Source: G020354025 sp964621455 (GTDB lineage: Bacteria > Fidelibacterota > Marinisomatia > SCGC-AAA003-L08 > TS1B11). Taken from it: a stretch of 22,688 bases of DNA. Position numbers and translations under genes: made by a program. This document shows positions 8,701 through 15,603 of the stretch, in pieces; within the stretch, counting starts at the first letter, position 1, and every line of letters begins with the position of its first letter. The notes under the pieces are model-generated. The model did not search any database. It was not told the origin of the DNA and was given only the letters and a program-made list of their open reading frames with translations. The stretch lies in contig CAZULW010000035.1 in assembly GCA_964621455.1 (NCBI GenBank), positions 1-22,688 of the forward strand, in the 5' to 3' direction.

Positions 8701-11033
8701 CCGTCATATTCGACGCGATAAATGGGCCAGGATGCCGCGGCTACATTGAATAGACCGGTAATTATCTCTTGCTTTCCGTCACCATTAAAATCGCCAATAG
8801 CGCCCCCTCCCAGCCCATTGGCAAATCCGATGATCTCGGCTTCGACCACATAATTGGCACCGTCATAGCCCAGAACAACAATCTTCCCCGGACTTCCAGT
8901 TTCGATATAGCAGACCTCCATTTGTCCGTCGTGATCTACATCGCCGGCCGCTATCTGAAGTGATGACGACACAGCTGTCGACCAGACAAGTTCGAGGGAA
9001 TTGGAGGAAACCTGATATTTGAAGATCCCAACCGACCCCGATTGTCCGAGAACGACTTCGTTCAAGCCGTCTCTGTCAAGGTCCAGAATCACAGTCGGTA
9101 TATTAGCCCCAGCCAGCGCCTGTTGAAGTACACGCTTATAGGTGGTACCGTTCCACTCGTACATATACACACTGTCCCGGGAAGCAACCAGGAATTCATT
9201 CTGGAAATCGTTATCAACATCTCCTACGGCGATGGGAACCAACCGCCCTGACTGATCCGGGATGAAATCACTCCATTCCTCGACATAACTGCCAGCGGAG
9301 TATCCGAAAACATATATGTATTGTGGACTATTGCTACTTACGACGATTCTCGCCAGGCCATCACCCCTGATATCGCCAGCGATAACCCCCCTGGCGCTAC
9401 CAGTGATAGGTAAGCTGGCATCCACCTGGAACCTTTCAAGAGGCGTCCCCAGGCTGTGCTCATAGGCCCCCAGGTCGGGCTGGCTGCCGGCGGGAAACGG
9501 CCGGGTAACACTGGCAATGTCAACGTTGTAAGGAGCGGCGATAATAGTCCCATCCCCCGCGCCGATGGCGGGCGAGCTGTTCTGGAGCTGATAGGGGTCA
9601 TTCCCGGTACCCACAAACTTCGGGTCCTCGGAGATGGAGTTGGCCTCCTTGCCGCTGGCGGCCTGCAGGGCGGCTAGGTCGGCACAAACGGTAGTGCTCC
9701 AGTAAGCCAGGTTCGGGCCGGTGGTATAAAGGTCATTGTTGCTGCTGATGTAACCAGCGGTGGGTGGCGTATCCGTATAGAGCGCGTAGCCGTCGCCGGT
9801 ATTGACAAAGATATTGTTCTTTAAGTTGATAGAGGTACCTGAAGTAAGGTAGACCGCCGGGTTACTGTTGATAAGCCCAGTGTTATGATAGATGTTCAGA
9901 TAGTTGCAATTTTCCACAAGAATACAAGCAATGTTGTTAGTGGCCCCCAGCGAGATAACATTATTGGCCACCAGGCCGCGCAAGCTGGTGCTGCCTGTGC
10001 AGCTATTCAAACTAATGCCAGTTCCGCTATTCGAGGCTTCAATGACATTGTCCACAATCTCCAGGTCATTTATACAGGATTCGGCATAGATCCCTCTATA
10101 ATCGGTGGTAGGCGTGGCGGCAGCCATTATCTGATTCCCGCCGATGACGGGACCATCGGCATTCGCGACTTCCACCCCTCGGTAGGTCTGGCTGCTAAAT
10201 GTATTATCGTCTATTTCCAGGTCGGTGATGTATTCACCCGCCATGGTCCAGTGCGTGGTCACACCGTAGGCGCCGTTGAGGAAAGTGTTTCCCCGGATGA
10301 TGACGCTGTCGGGTTTGTTGCCGGTACTGGCGCGCAGGCTGATAAGGGCCTGGTCTAAGCCGCTTGACGTAGTGGCACTTCCTATCAAGGTGTTATCGAG
10401 AAGATTATTGTGGTCGGCGTCCTGGACGATATCAAGCACCCGGGTATAAACGGCATCCAGCGCCTGAATGGTCAGGCTCTGGAAAGTAATGTATTGGGCG
10501 AACTCGAGCTTGACCACCCAGTTGTCGGCACTGGAGGTGGCAGTGTATTCCAGGTGCACTGTATCGGTATTCGCGGGGTCCGGCTCGAAGGTGATGGTAT
10601 TGGTAGCATTGACACCGTTGATTAGCGGAATGGTGATCTGCTCAGTATAGGTCCCCTGCTTCACCTGGAAGACGGTCGGTTTCGAAATTCCCGCGGCCAG
10701 TGCGGTCACCGCCGCGCTGAAGGAGGTGTAGTCCCCACTGCCGGCGATATCGATAACGAACGTATCGGCCTGGCTGACCGCCGCAGTCAGCGCCTGGGCC
10801 GCCGGCCAGAAGCCGCCATCGTGGCTATAGGTTCCGCCGGATAGACCGATATCCGCCGCCGGCTGCCCCGCGGTGCCGCTGAGGCTGTAGGACGCACTGG
10901 TGGCTGTACCGCCGCCGCTGCCGATGACCCCCAGTAGCAGGCTGTCAGGCACGGCCTGACCCAGGGCCAAACGCGGCAGGGCCAGGGCGAGGAGGGCAAT
11001 CAGATTGATGGCACGCAAGGTGTTTCGTTTCAT
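5745..11033 (-). CDS. Giant secreted multidomain protein: beta-helix, FG-GAP repeats, fibronectin III, type IX-like C-terminal sorting domain
   Basis: 1762 residues. Signal peptide about 1-25. Residues about 27-80 hold an IGSGGG...GQP...GGFW segment common at the N-terminus of such exported proteins. About 90-535 is a right-handed parallel beta-helix (pectate-lyase-like; many N-N-x-I repeats and an SPAIGAG end). About 540-875 has FG-GAP/VCBS-like repeats with calcium-style D-x-D-x-D-G loops (GDVDNDF, DLDRDG, GDVDHDG, GDFNGDG, GDIDGDG, DVDGDG). About 880-1070 holds two fibronectin III-like domains, and 1070-1500 beta-rich segments including GWNLISNPY. The last ~90 residues are a FlgD-like/type IX domain opening NYPNPFNP and closing with ARKMVMMK. 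It is probably exported and anchored at or released from the surface; ligand or substrate unknown. It follows the S74-tailed gene by 75 bp and may be co-transcribed. Confidence 0.9.
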   Translation of the reverse strand: MKRNTLRAINLIALLALALPRLALGQAVPDSLLLGVIGSGGGTATSASYSLSGTAGQPAADIGLSGGTYSHDGGFWPAAQALTAAVSQADTFVIDIAGSGDYTSFSAAVTALAAGISKPTVFQVKQGTYTEQITIPLINGVNATNTITFEPDPANTDTVHLEYTATSSADNWVVKLEFAQYITFQSLTIQALDAVYTRVLDIVQDADHNNLLDNTLIGSATTSSGLDQALISLRASTGNKPDSVIIRGNTFLNGAYGVTTHWTMAGEYITDLEIDDNTFSSQTYRGVEVANADGPVIGGNQIMAAATPTTDYRGIYAESCINDLEIVDNVIEASNSGTGISLNSCTGSTSLRGLVANNVISLGATNNIACILVENCNYLNIYHNTGLINSNPAVYLTSGTSINLKNNIFVNTGDGYALYTDTPPTAGYISSNNDLYTTGPNLAYWSTTVCADLAALQAASGKEANSISEDPKFVGTGNDPYQLQNSSPAIGAGDGTIIAAPYNVDIASVTRPFPAGSQPDLGAYEHSLGTPLERFQVDASLPITGSARGVIAGDIRGDGLARIVVSSNSPQYIYVFGYSAGSYVEEWSDFIPDQSGRLVPIAVGDVDNDFQNEFLVASRDSVYMYEWNGTTYKRVLQQALAGANIPTVILDLDRDGLNEVVLGQSGSVGIFKYQVSSNSLELVWSTAVSSSLQIAAGDVDHDGQMEVCYIETGSPGKIVVLGYDGANYVVEAEIIGFANGLGGGAIGDFNGDGKQEIITGLFNVAAASWPIYRVEYDGSTYQVSTLLSDATMGMFQAHAGDIDGDGLPEANVLRNSGNSFIVEFESSAYVVSEAIHNGACIYGDIADVDGDGLGELVVGSDILEIVSDVLGTIDPNAPAAPTGLTVAPWNTQVTLNWAANLAPDLSHYLVYQSTAPGFTPSGANLVGPVSKYNTVVVLSGLTNDTPYYFRIAAVDEAGNESAPSAEVNGTPVNPPPTATTTAATNVSFTSATLNGTVNPNGTSTTVTFEWGTTMSYGNVVTADQSPVDGSVDVSVSATIAALVPSTTYHYRVVAENTGGPSTGVDRTFTTPDQAGITVDNQIVTGTGTVNFPNTSASLAFDYTVAPGEAVVEVIQFDFAPGGNMPEGFALFANDYWEINYTGGGTFTIAITFNLGMSGVNQGNTPSQFRLMRRAISTDEWAVFAQGAGLSDSTVTFKPISVFSQFTVAKEADIQAPSTTISPIAPVDLNTAGIIVKAVITDKVGVVQAGLQYILGGGGKYSDPVAMQPTGALANEWGATIPGAITFKGIAFRVLAADAAGNVDTSLIQTIEVKFDTGDLTTNIPGGAYAGAGGFPQDKWRLISVPATLIDNSVDATIGDNLIAASSDTTWRLYEYTHNTNNQWRSATQFAPDEAYWLQRRVGDDHFDTGGGQTHDIGRFDIELQPGWNLISNPYPFAVPIQLPSQFWGPLTYRLDSGSGKDQWQEVSQLRPWEGYAIQNKTSSLEVISLSGIPVQGAAKAMLAKGDQAAPAGWLLHLDVVGDTYADGLNRIGRLEGASEELDYFDHPEPPYIDGFVSLAMERPEWGAGRTRFTSDVRSLEEANGVWDLALYTRGEKGPITLSTELQGDLPAGSRVVLLDVLTQEVQDLLADDRPVTITDYREDFPYRLKVVAGSASYVDQTTEKILAELPSKFALAQNYPNPFNPDTHLRYSLIRPARVTLKVYNLLGQEVVTLVDGWQDLGHYEVIWDGRDRFGSQAATGIYFAVYMAEGRTFARKMVMMK

Positions 11034-11108
11034 AAGTAGAACCCTACAATGGTGATGAAAAGGTCAAAGTTTATAGCCTCACTCCGGAATTTCGGCAGCC
11101 GGTAGCTC

Positions 11109-12512
11109 TCACTGCCCCGCCGCGGCGGTGGTCACGCTCCCCAGCTGCCGCTTGTGCAGCGCCGTCTCCAGCGCCGCCACCCGCCGCTCCAGGGCGTCCT
11201 TCTCGGCCTTGAGCTCCTTCACGGCCTCGATGAGAACGGCAGTGAGCTTGTCGTAGGCCACGGCCTTGTAGCCGTCTTCACCCGTGTTCACAAGTTCAGG
11301 AATCACCGCTTCCACTTCCTGGGCAATGAAACCGACCTGAGTCCCCTCGTCAAAGTCCATGTCGGTGAATTCATCCCGGCGCCAGTCGAACGTCACGCCG
11401 CGCAGCTGCAGGACCTTGCTCAAAGAACCCTCCAAGGGGGCGATGTTGCGTTTCCACCGCCGGTCACTACCAGACCATACGCCGTTGGTACAATATGCAG
11501 AGCCATTAACATAAAAATTGCCATTCACATACAGCTTGTAAGAACCGGGGTTGATCGTCCCGATGCCCACGTTGCCTGAAGCTCTTATGGTTATTCCTTG
11601 TTTCAAAATTCCAGCTTCCCTTGTTCGTAATTGAATCTTGCCACCATTATCAGCCCCATCTCGGGTAACGTAAATCACAGCAATTTCATTTGCAACATTA
11701 TCTACATCCTCAACCATAAAGGTCATTCCTACCCCTAATCCATCCACCATCTGTCCTACAGTCGTTTTCTGATGTAAGGTCAGAAAGTCATCCCTTTGAG
11801 CTGCGCCGCCAGCTGTTGTCCCCATAATATGAAGAGGCGTTCCGGGACTCGTCGTTCCGATGCCGACGTTGCCGGAGAAGTAGTTTCGCCCGCCGACGAA
11901 GTAGCCGGCATACCCATCGTTACTGTTGGTCTGGCCGTAAATGCCATAGTTCGTGCCGGCCGAGAGCTGGGCGTAGCCGTGGACCGCCCTTCCGCTGCCG
12001 GTTATGACCTGTAAGGCATACTGGGGACTAGCCGTCCCGATGCCGACGTTGCCATCGCTGGGGAAGATGTTGTAGGTGCCCGACACCTCTCCGGCTTTTT
12101 GAGCGTAATCGCTGGAATCGCTGCGGCCGGCGTGGAGGGCATAGATGACCGAGGTCAGCTCGATGCGGGGGGTCATCTCCGGGTCAGGTACGACCCTGAT
12201 GCCCAGCTCCACCGGGGGTGCTAAAATGCCGGTAAAAGGCGTAGCTTTCCCTAAAATGACACTGAACACACCATCGGTCACCGTGACGGGATTATTCAAG
12301 GGACCAACAGAATGCCATTCACTCCACACTGCAGTGCCAGCGTTGTCATAGAGGGTGAAGAGGATGTCATAATCATCGTTCGCGACAATGTCTCCGGTGG
12401 TTTTATCCCTCAGTACCCCCTGGTAGCTGATGGTCTGGGGTACTGTCTGGCCCCAGCTGAGCTGGGCCAGTGCCAGGAAGGACAATGCTATTAGAATAAG
12501 TGACCGTTTCAT
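11109..12512 (-). CDS. Secreted repeat protein with C-terminal S74 intramolecular chaperone domain
   Basis: 467 residues. Signal peptide about 1-21 (ends SWGQ). An N-terminal beta domain (about 25-128, starting PQTISYQGVLRD) is followed by three GNVGIGT-[S/N]P repeats at 154, 214 and 313, typical of phage-tail and adhesin-like fibres. From 347 the peptidase S74 / endosialidase chaperone domain begins, GSDRRWKRNI, with the expected Ser349 and Lys354 of the self-cleaving dyad, then GFIAQEVEAVIPE and YDKLTAVLIEAVKEL. A heptad coiled coil (about 424-455) ends the protein. In the family the domain assembles a trimer and cleaves itself off. Trimeric surface fibre is the inferred form. The start is supported by AAGGAG 6 nt upstream. 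Confidence 0.9.
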   Translation of the reverse strand: MKRSLILIALSFLALAQLSWGQTVPQTISYQGVLRDKTTGDIVANDDYDILFTLYDNAGTAVWSEWHSVGPLNNPVTVTDGVFSVILGKATPFTGILAPPVELGIRVVPDPEMTPRIELTSVIYALHAGRSDSSDYAQKAGEVSGTYNIFPSDGNVGIGTASPQYALQVITGSGRAVHGYAQLSAGTNYGIYGQTNSNDGYAGYFVGGRNYFSGNVGIGTTSPGTPLHIMGTTAGGAAQRDDFLTLHQKTTVGQMVDGLGVGMTFMVEDVDNVANEIAVIYVTRDGADNGGKIQLRTREAGILKQGITIRASGNVGIGTINPGSYKLYVNGNFYVNGSAYCTNGVWSGSDRRWKRNIAPLEGSLSKVLQLRGVTFDWRRDEFTDMDFDEGTQVGFIAQEVEAVIPELVNTGEDGYKAVAYDKLTAVLIEAVKELKAEKDALERRVAALETALHKRQLGSVTTAAAGQ

Positions 12513-12544
12513 GACTGCTCCTTTTGGTTAATCAAATGTTGTAA

Positions 12545-12622
12545 GGGGTGGGAGGCAATAACCCACCCCATTCACTGCGTGAAGTCCCCTCCCTTGGAAG
12601 GGAGGGGATTTAGGGGTGGGTT
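12545..12622. repeat. Nested palindromic repeat with mutually exclusive arms
   Basis: The centre is a 22-nt palindrome: arms CCCCTCCCTT (12586-12595) and AAGGGAGGGG (12598-12607). An outer pair AACCCACCCC (12560-12569) and GGGGTGGGTT (12613-12622) encloses it. An extra GGGGTGGG at 12545-12552 could instead pair with the same CCCACCCC arm. This type of element is widespread between genes in FCB genomes. The rest of 12513-12772 has no gene; an open frame there translates a common intergenic phrase (IRVHPRKSAA) and is spurious. Confidence 0.75.
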
Positions 12623-12772
12623 GCGACTGCCCCAGCAGGAGGGCTGATGCCCGACCACGAATGGGATTATGTGTCTTGATTCGATTTCGTGTTATCATTT
12701 ATTATTGCGTTCCTTCTAATCCGTGTTCATCCGCGTAAATCTGCGGCAAATAATCCCTTTGCACCATTTATT

Positions 12773-13138
12773 TCAGGTCACGGCACCGACGGGAAGGCCG
12801 ACGGCCCGGTCGGTGGTCTCGCGGGCTTTGTCGCGCGTCATCGGCGGTGCTGGCAGATAGTCACTGGCCGTGCGGGCACTGAAAGCCTCTACCAGATAAT
12901 GGTGCAGCTCCGGGTCCACCAAGCGCGGCTTCGCGACGTGCTCTCCGAAAGCTGCGATCAGGGCCCCATGAGACTTTCTTTCGATGTCCAGATTCAGGAG
13001 GACCGCTGTCGCCGCGTGGAACATAGCGTAGTAGGCCCGGCTCACGGCATCGGCCCAATGCTCGCCCCTGAAAAGTGTCTCGGCTGCGGAAATCAGTTCC
13101 CCGCCGCGCCGGAGGTGCTCCTGGATCTCCAGCTTCAA
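12773..13138 (-). CDS. HEPN-domain protein of a second MNT-HEPN pair
   Basis: 121 residues. HEPN pattern: RRGGELISAAETLF, then VSRAYYAMFHAATAVL (about 32-47, containing an R-x6-H spacing), a short SHGALIAAFGEHV helix and a late ARTASDYLP segment. This is the common HEPN family linked to nucleotidyltransferases, quite different from the copy at 4863-5282. The start is TTG at 13138, whose TTG overlaps the TGA of the upstream nucleotidyltransferase gene (TTGA), indicating translational coupling. Whether the R-x6-H is a nuclease site is doubtful, since in active HEPN RNases the motif sits in the last helix. Toxin, antitoxin or other partner role is inferred. Confidence 0.8.
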   Translation of the reverse strand: MKLEIQEHLRRGGELISAAETLFRGEHWADAVSRAYYAMFHAATAVLLNLDIERKSHGALIAAFGEHVAKPRLVDPELHHYLVEAFSARTASDYLPAPPMTRDKARETTDRAVGLPVGAVT

Positions 13139-13527
13139 ACCGGAATTCCTTCTCCGGCTACTGAACGGTGGATGGCATAGTCTCCGGCATCAAACTGCTC
13201 CGCCGTCATGAACACCAGATTGAGCAGGCAGTTGTTCTCCAGGCTGAGTGCAGCCTGGGTTTCGCTGCAGCGGGACAGCTCGGCAAAGAAGTTGTCCATC
13301 TTTTCCAGCACCACCGCCACATCTATATCGGAATCCTCATCAGCCTCGTCCCGGGCATGAGAGCCGAACAGGTAGACCGCCTTCAAGCGTGCGCCATACA
13401 CTTCCTGAAGCTCTTTCCGGAGTTGTTTGATAACAGCCAGTATTTCCGGTCGGCTTTTCACGGCAACACTCGGTGCGCTCACATCATGCATCGAGACACC
13501 TGGCTCTGCGAGATGGTAAACCATCAC
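13135..13527 (-). CDS. Minimal nucleotidyltransferase of a second MNT-HEPN pair
   Basis: Up to 130 residues. Motif AVYLFGSHARDEADEDSDID (about 50-69) gives the Gly-Ser and D-x-D of polymerase-beta nucleotidyltransferases, followed by VAVVLE and a C-terminal helical half. Start is uncertain: ATG at 13527, or the ATG at 13491 (about 118 residues), which has AGGTG upstream and trims an unconserved leader. It overlaps the HEPN start by 3 nt, upstream in the likely two-gene operon. Function by family: nucleotidyl transfer onto the HEPN partner, or antitoxin. Upstream lies a hairpin-rich spacer rather than a clear promoter. Confidence 0.82.
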   Translation of the reverse strand: MMVYHLAEPGVSMHDVSAPSVAVKSRPEILAVIKQLRKELQEVYGARLKAVYLFGSHARDEADEDSDIDVAVVLEKMDNFFAELSRCSETQAALSLENNCLLNLVFMTAEQFDAGDYAIHRSVAGEGIPV

Positions 13528-13575
13528 GCGCAGTCAAAGGAACCCCCACCGGTGGCGGGGCTGTCTGGCCCGCAT

Positions 13576-13605
13576 AGTCCCGACATACAGGTCGGGACTT
13601 TTTTT
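13576..13605 (+). terminator. Strong rho-independent terminator-like hairpin on the plus strand
   Basis: Perfect 9-bp arms AGTCCCGAC / GTCGGGACT with a 6-nt loop (ATACAG), followed by seven T. Structurally it is an excellent terminator reading rightward, but no plus-strand gene precedes it. It may be a relic or a repeated hairpin element. Confidence 0.6.
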
Positions 13606-13638
13606 GATTCAGCGAATTCATTGATGGATTCGCGCTCT

Positions 13639-13775
13639 TGGTTTGATTCGATGTATTCATTTACCTGTCCGGCTTCTGACGGATGAATTCGATGCCTCCA
13701 AGTTTAATAAAACTCCAAATTTATCACGAATTCGTTTCATAACCCTGATTGCCTCACCCGCCTGCTGTCTCGTGG
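13639..13775. repeat. 137-bp repeat, copy 2
   Basis: Second copy of the HEPN 3' end repeat at 4845-4981, same length and orientation, no gaps, about 13 substitutions. It ends abruptly at 13775 where the retropepsin-like fragment begins. Confidence 0.85.
13657..13773 (-). pseudogene. 3' remnant of a HEPN gene
   Basis: Thirty-eight codons plus stop, reading TRQQAGEAIRVMKRIRDKF and ending in SSNSSVRSR-like sequence with T-G-K. They align residue for residue with the C-terminus of the intact HEPN protein at 4863-5282 (six differences by eye). The first ~100 residues are gone and no start exists. Most differences keep the frame open, suggesting divergence partly before truncation. Confidence 0.8.
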
Positions 13776-13916
13776 GGAAATGGGGAGCTGTTTCAGATTT
13801 TCTTCCGGGAGCCAGGTATATTCCGAGCCGGTATCCACCAGCAGTTTCTCAATCCGCAGCTGCTTGGCGGGCTCTTCAATACTATCCACGATACAATCGA
13901 CGTAGAACGCGCCCAT
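13737..13916 (-). pseudogene. Truncated retropepsin-like aspartic protease fused out of frame to the HEPN remnant
   Basis: From the ATG at 13916 (GAGGTG ribosome site 4 nt upstream) the frame encodes MGAFYVDCIVDSIEEPAKQL, then the active-site block LLVDTGSEYTWLP (residues 25-37), hallmark of single-domain retropepsin-like (clan AA) proteases. Homology stops near residue 46. The frame then runs through the HEPN remnant in the wrong register and stops after 59 residues; the family usually has about 120-130, with a second-half LLGA-type motif missing here. It starts 7 nt after the CsgG-like gene ends, so it was probably the second gene of that operon. Confidence 0.65.
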
Positions 13917-13923
13917 TAGCACC

Positions 13924-14664
13924 TCACGGCGCTGTCGGGAAAGGCGGGGGGGTGCTGATGGGCTCAGGACCCGAGGGCTCCTCACCTCCCAACTGGGTAT
14001 AGACGTAGTAGCCGCCGCCGCCAGCCGCCGCTATGGCTACCAGCCATAGTAAGCCCCTGCCGCGCTTTTTCTCCGGCCTGGCCCCAGGTCTGGGCTCCGG
14101 CGTGGCCACCTCCTCCGGCCGGCGACCGGTAGGCTCTTCCCGCAGCTGCTCGATGAGCTCGTCGGGATGCACCAGGCCCACCAGCTCCCAGGAAATGTGC
14201 TCGATCTCTGCGATCAGGCCGTCGATCTCGCCGCGGTAATCGCGGGTCATGGTGTTCTCAATAGCGCCGGTGCCCACCTGTATGATGCGTAGATCCACGG
14301 TAAAAGTGGAGCCGATCTTGCCGATGGATCCGGCGACCATTTTCGTGACCCCCAACATCTGCCCGATCTCTACGGCGCATTCATCCGAGGTGCAGCCCGT
14401 CATCTGGAAGTCCTGCTCCGATAGGATCTGCTGCATCTGTCCCCGCTCGACAACCGTGACGGCCCCGGTCTTCACCAGCTCGGAGCGCATGCGGTCGGTG
14501 AGGGTGGCCGCCTCCAGGGCGGAAATCCCGCGGCCCTCCAGGTCCACGACCGCGTAGGATTCCTTCGCCTGGGCCGAAATGGCCGCTGGATACAGAAAGA
14601 TGATACTGTAGGTAACCAGCAGGAATTGTTGCAGCAACCTGCTCATTGGTGTCGACTGGTACAT
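13924..14664 (-). CDS. CsgG/LpoB-like exported protein with C-terminal membrane anchor
   Basis: 246 residues from the ATG at 14664, with AAGGGGAG about 10 nt upstream; an internal ATG at residue 7 lacks a ribosome site. The signal segment is about 8-32. The core (about 35-165) starts YAVVDLEGRGIS and includes VVERGQMQQIL, a two-cysteine loop GCTSDECAVE (90-99) and LGVTKMVAGSIGKIGSTFTV (104-123). This is the pattern of CsgG / LpoB / FlgO-like domains, which in homologues build secretion pores or activate cell-wall synthases. A Pro/Arg-rich linker (175-203) leads to a Gly-rich hydrophobic segment (205-222) and a Pro-rich tail. Role here is unknown. Confidence 0.75.
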   Translation of the reverse strand: MYQSTPMSRLLQQFLLVTYSIIFLYPAAISAQAKESYAVVDLEGRGISALEAATLTDRMRSELVKTGAVTVVERGQMQQILSEQDFQMTGCTSDECAVEIGQMLGVTKMVAGSIGKIGSTFTVDLRIIQVGTGAIENTMTRDYRGEIDGLIAEIEHISWELVGLVHPDELIEQLREEPTGRRPEEVATPEPRPGARPEKKRGRGLLWLVAIAAAGGGGYYVYTQLGGEEPSGPEPISTPPPFPTAP

Positions 14665-14842
14665 TTGTAATACGCTCCCCTTACCTAGAAGACTTAGATT
14701 GGAAATCGGCGGTCGTATCCGCTAAGGGGAATCTACAGACGCTCCGCAGTTATTACAAGTGTCAGGCGTCACATTTTTACCGATGCCTGAAAAAAGTCGG
14801 GACAAGTATAGTGAATATTGCTTAGGAGGACCCGCCTTACGT

Positions 14843-14933
14843 CCCGCAGTATGTTTTCAAATCCCGCTGTAAGCGGGGCGGGGCCTCTGGCGGGTTCCAG
14901 GGATTTCCCGCCTACTGTCCCGCAGTATGCGGG
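14843..14933. repeat. Cluster of CCCGC-N-TA hairpin repeats
   Basis: Three related units: CCCGCAGTATG (14843-14853, half unit), CCCGCT-GTA-AGCGGG (14863-14877) and CCCGCA-GTA-TGCGGG (14919-14933). Between them a GGCGGG...CCCGCC stem spans 14889-14912. The 299-bp spacer 14665-14963 holds no gene; besides these it has a TCAGGC...GCCTGA stem near 14762-14789. No T-run follows any of them on the minus strand, so they are not clear terminators. Confidence 0.6.
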
Positions 14934-14963
14934 GCGAGACTACCACATTTCCGGCGGCCTGCG

Positions 14964-15051
14964 CGGAGGAGGAGGGATTTGAACCCCCGTCCCGAGGTCA
15001 TCGGGAAACGGTTTTCGAGACCGCCGCATTCAGCCACTCTGCCACTCCTCC
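14964..15051 (-). tRNA. tRNA-Ser(CGA)
   Basis: 88 nt with a GGAGGAG / CTCCTCC acceptor stem, class II long variable arm and a TTCAAAT T-loop. The anticodon loop CTCGAAA gives anticodon CGA, reading UCG. CCA is not encoded. It lies downstream of tadA on the same strand. Confidence 0.93.
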
Positions 15052-15138
15052 TGAAAGTCCCTGCGCCGCGATTCCGGGCGGTGGCGTAGCCGGGGAGAAG
15101 TTACCATCTCCCGGGCGGGAATATGAACAGCTTGGTGA

Positions 15139-15603
15139 CTAGGGGGATTCCTGCCGTTTCTGGCGGAAGAACTCCCGCAGCAGGGCCCGGCACTCCTGTT
15201 CCATCACCCCGCCGGTAACCTCCACCTGGTGGCTGAAGCGCGGGTCGCGGCAGAGCTGGTAGAGCGAGCCGCAGCAGCCGGCCTGCTCGTCCCAGGCGCC
15301 GAAGACCAGTCGCTCCAGGCGGCTGTTGACAATGGCCCCGGCGCACATGGGGCACGGCTCCTTGGTGACATACAGCGTGCACCCCTCCAGGCGCCAGCCA
15401 CCAAGGGAGTTGGCGGCGGCGGTGATGGCCAGCAGCTCGGCGTGGGCGGTGGGGTCGCGGAGGGCCTCCCGCCGGTTGTGCCCCCGCCCGATGACCTGGC
15501 CCTCGCGCACCACCACGGCCCCGACGGGCACCTCTCCTTCCTCGAAGGCCTGCTGGGCCTCACGCAGCGCCTGGTGGAGGAAGTGGTCATGATTATCAGT
15601 CAT
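15139..15603 (-). CDS. tadA: tRNA adenosine(34) deaminase TadA
   Basis: 154 residues, cytoplasmic. It deaminates A34 of tRNA-Arg(ACG) to inosine so that one tRNA reads CGU, CGC and CGA. Zinc-deaminase motifs are complete: HAE at 54-56 (zinc His and catalytic Glu) and PCPMC at 83-87 (two zinc Cys), plus N-terminal VPVGAVVV and the HNR context. Length is normal. The ATG overlaps the stop of the upstream ORF6N gene by 4 nt (ATGA), so translation may be coupled to it, an odd pairing for a housekeeping gene. The expected substrate tRNA-Arg(ACG) is encoded at 17696-17769. Confidence 0.96.
   Translation of the reverse strand: MTDNHDHFLHQALREAQQAFEEGEVPVGAVVVREGQVIGRGHNRREALRDPTAHAELLAITAAANSLGGWRLEGCTLYVTKEPCPMCAGAIVNSRLERLVFGAWDEQAGCCGSLYQLCRDPRFSHQVEVTGGVMEQECRALLREFFRQKRQESP

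Noticed and set aside
12545..12622. CRISPR-like array
   Set aside because: Repeats are inverted and nested, with no regular direct repeat-spacer spacing.
12689..13180. Plus-strand ORF starting with IRVHPRKSAA-like sequence
   Set aside because: This is translation of a common intergenic phrase and then antisense of the HEPN gene.
14927..15142. Plus-strand ORF over the tRNA-Ser
   Set aside because: Translation of a tRNA gene antisense strand; the EGFEPP phrase is a known artefact of tRNA T-arms.
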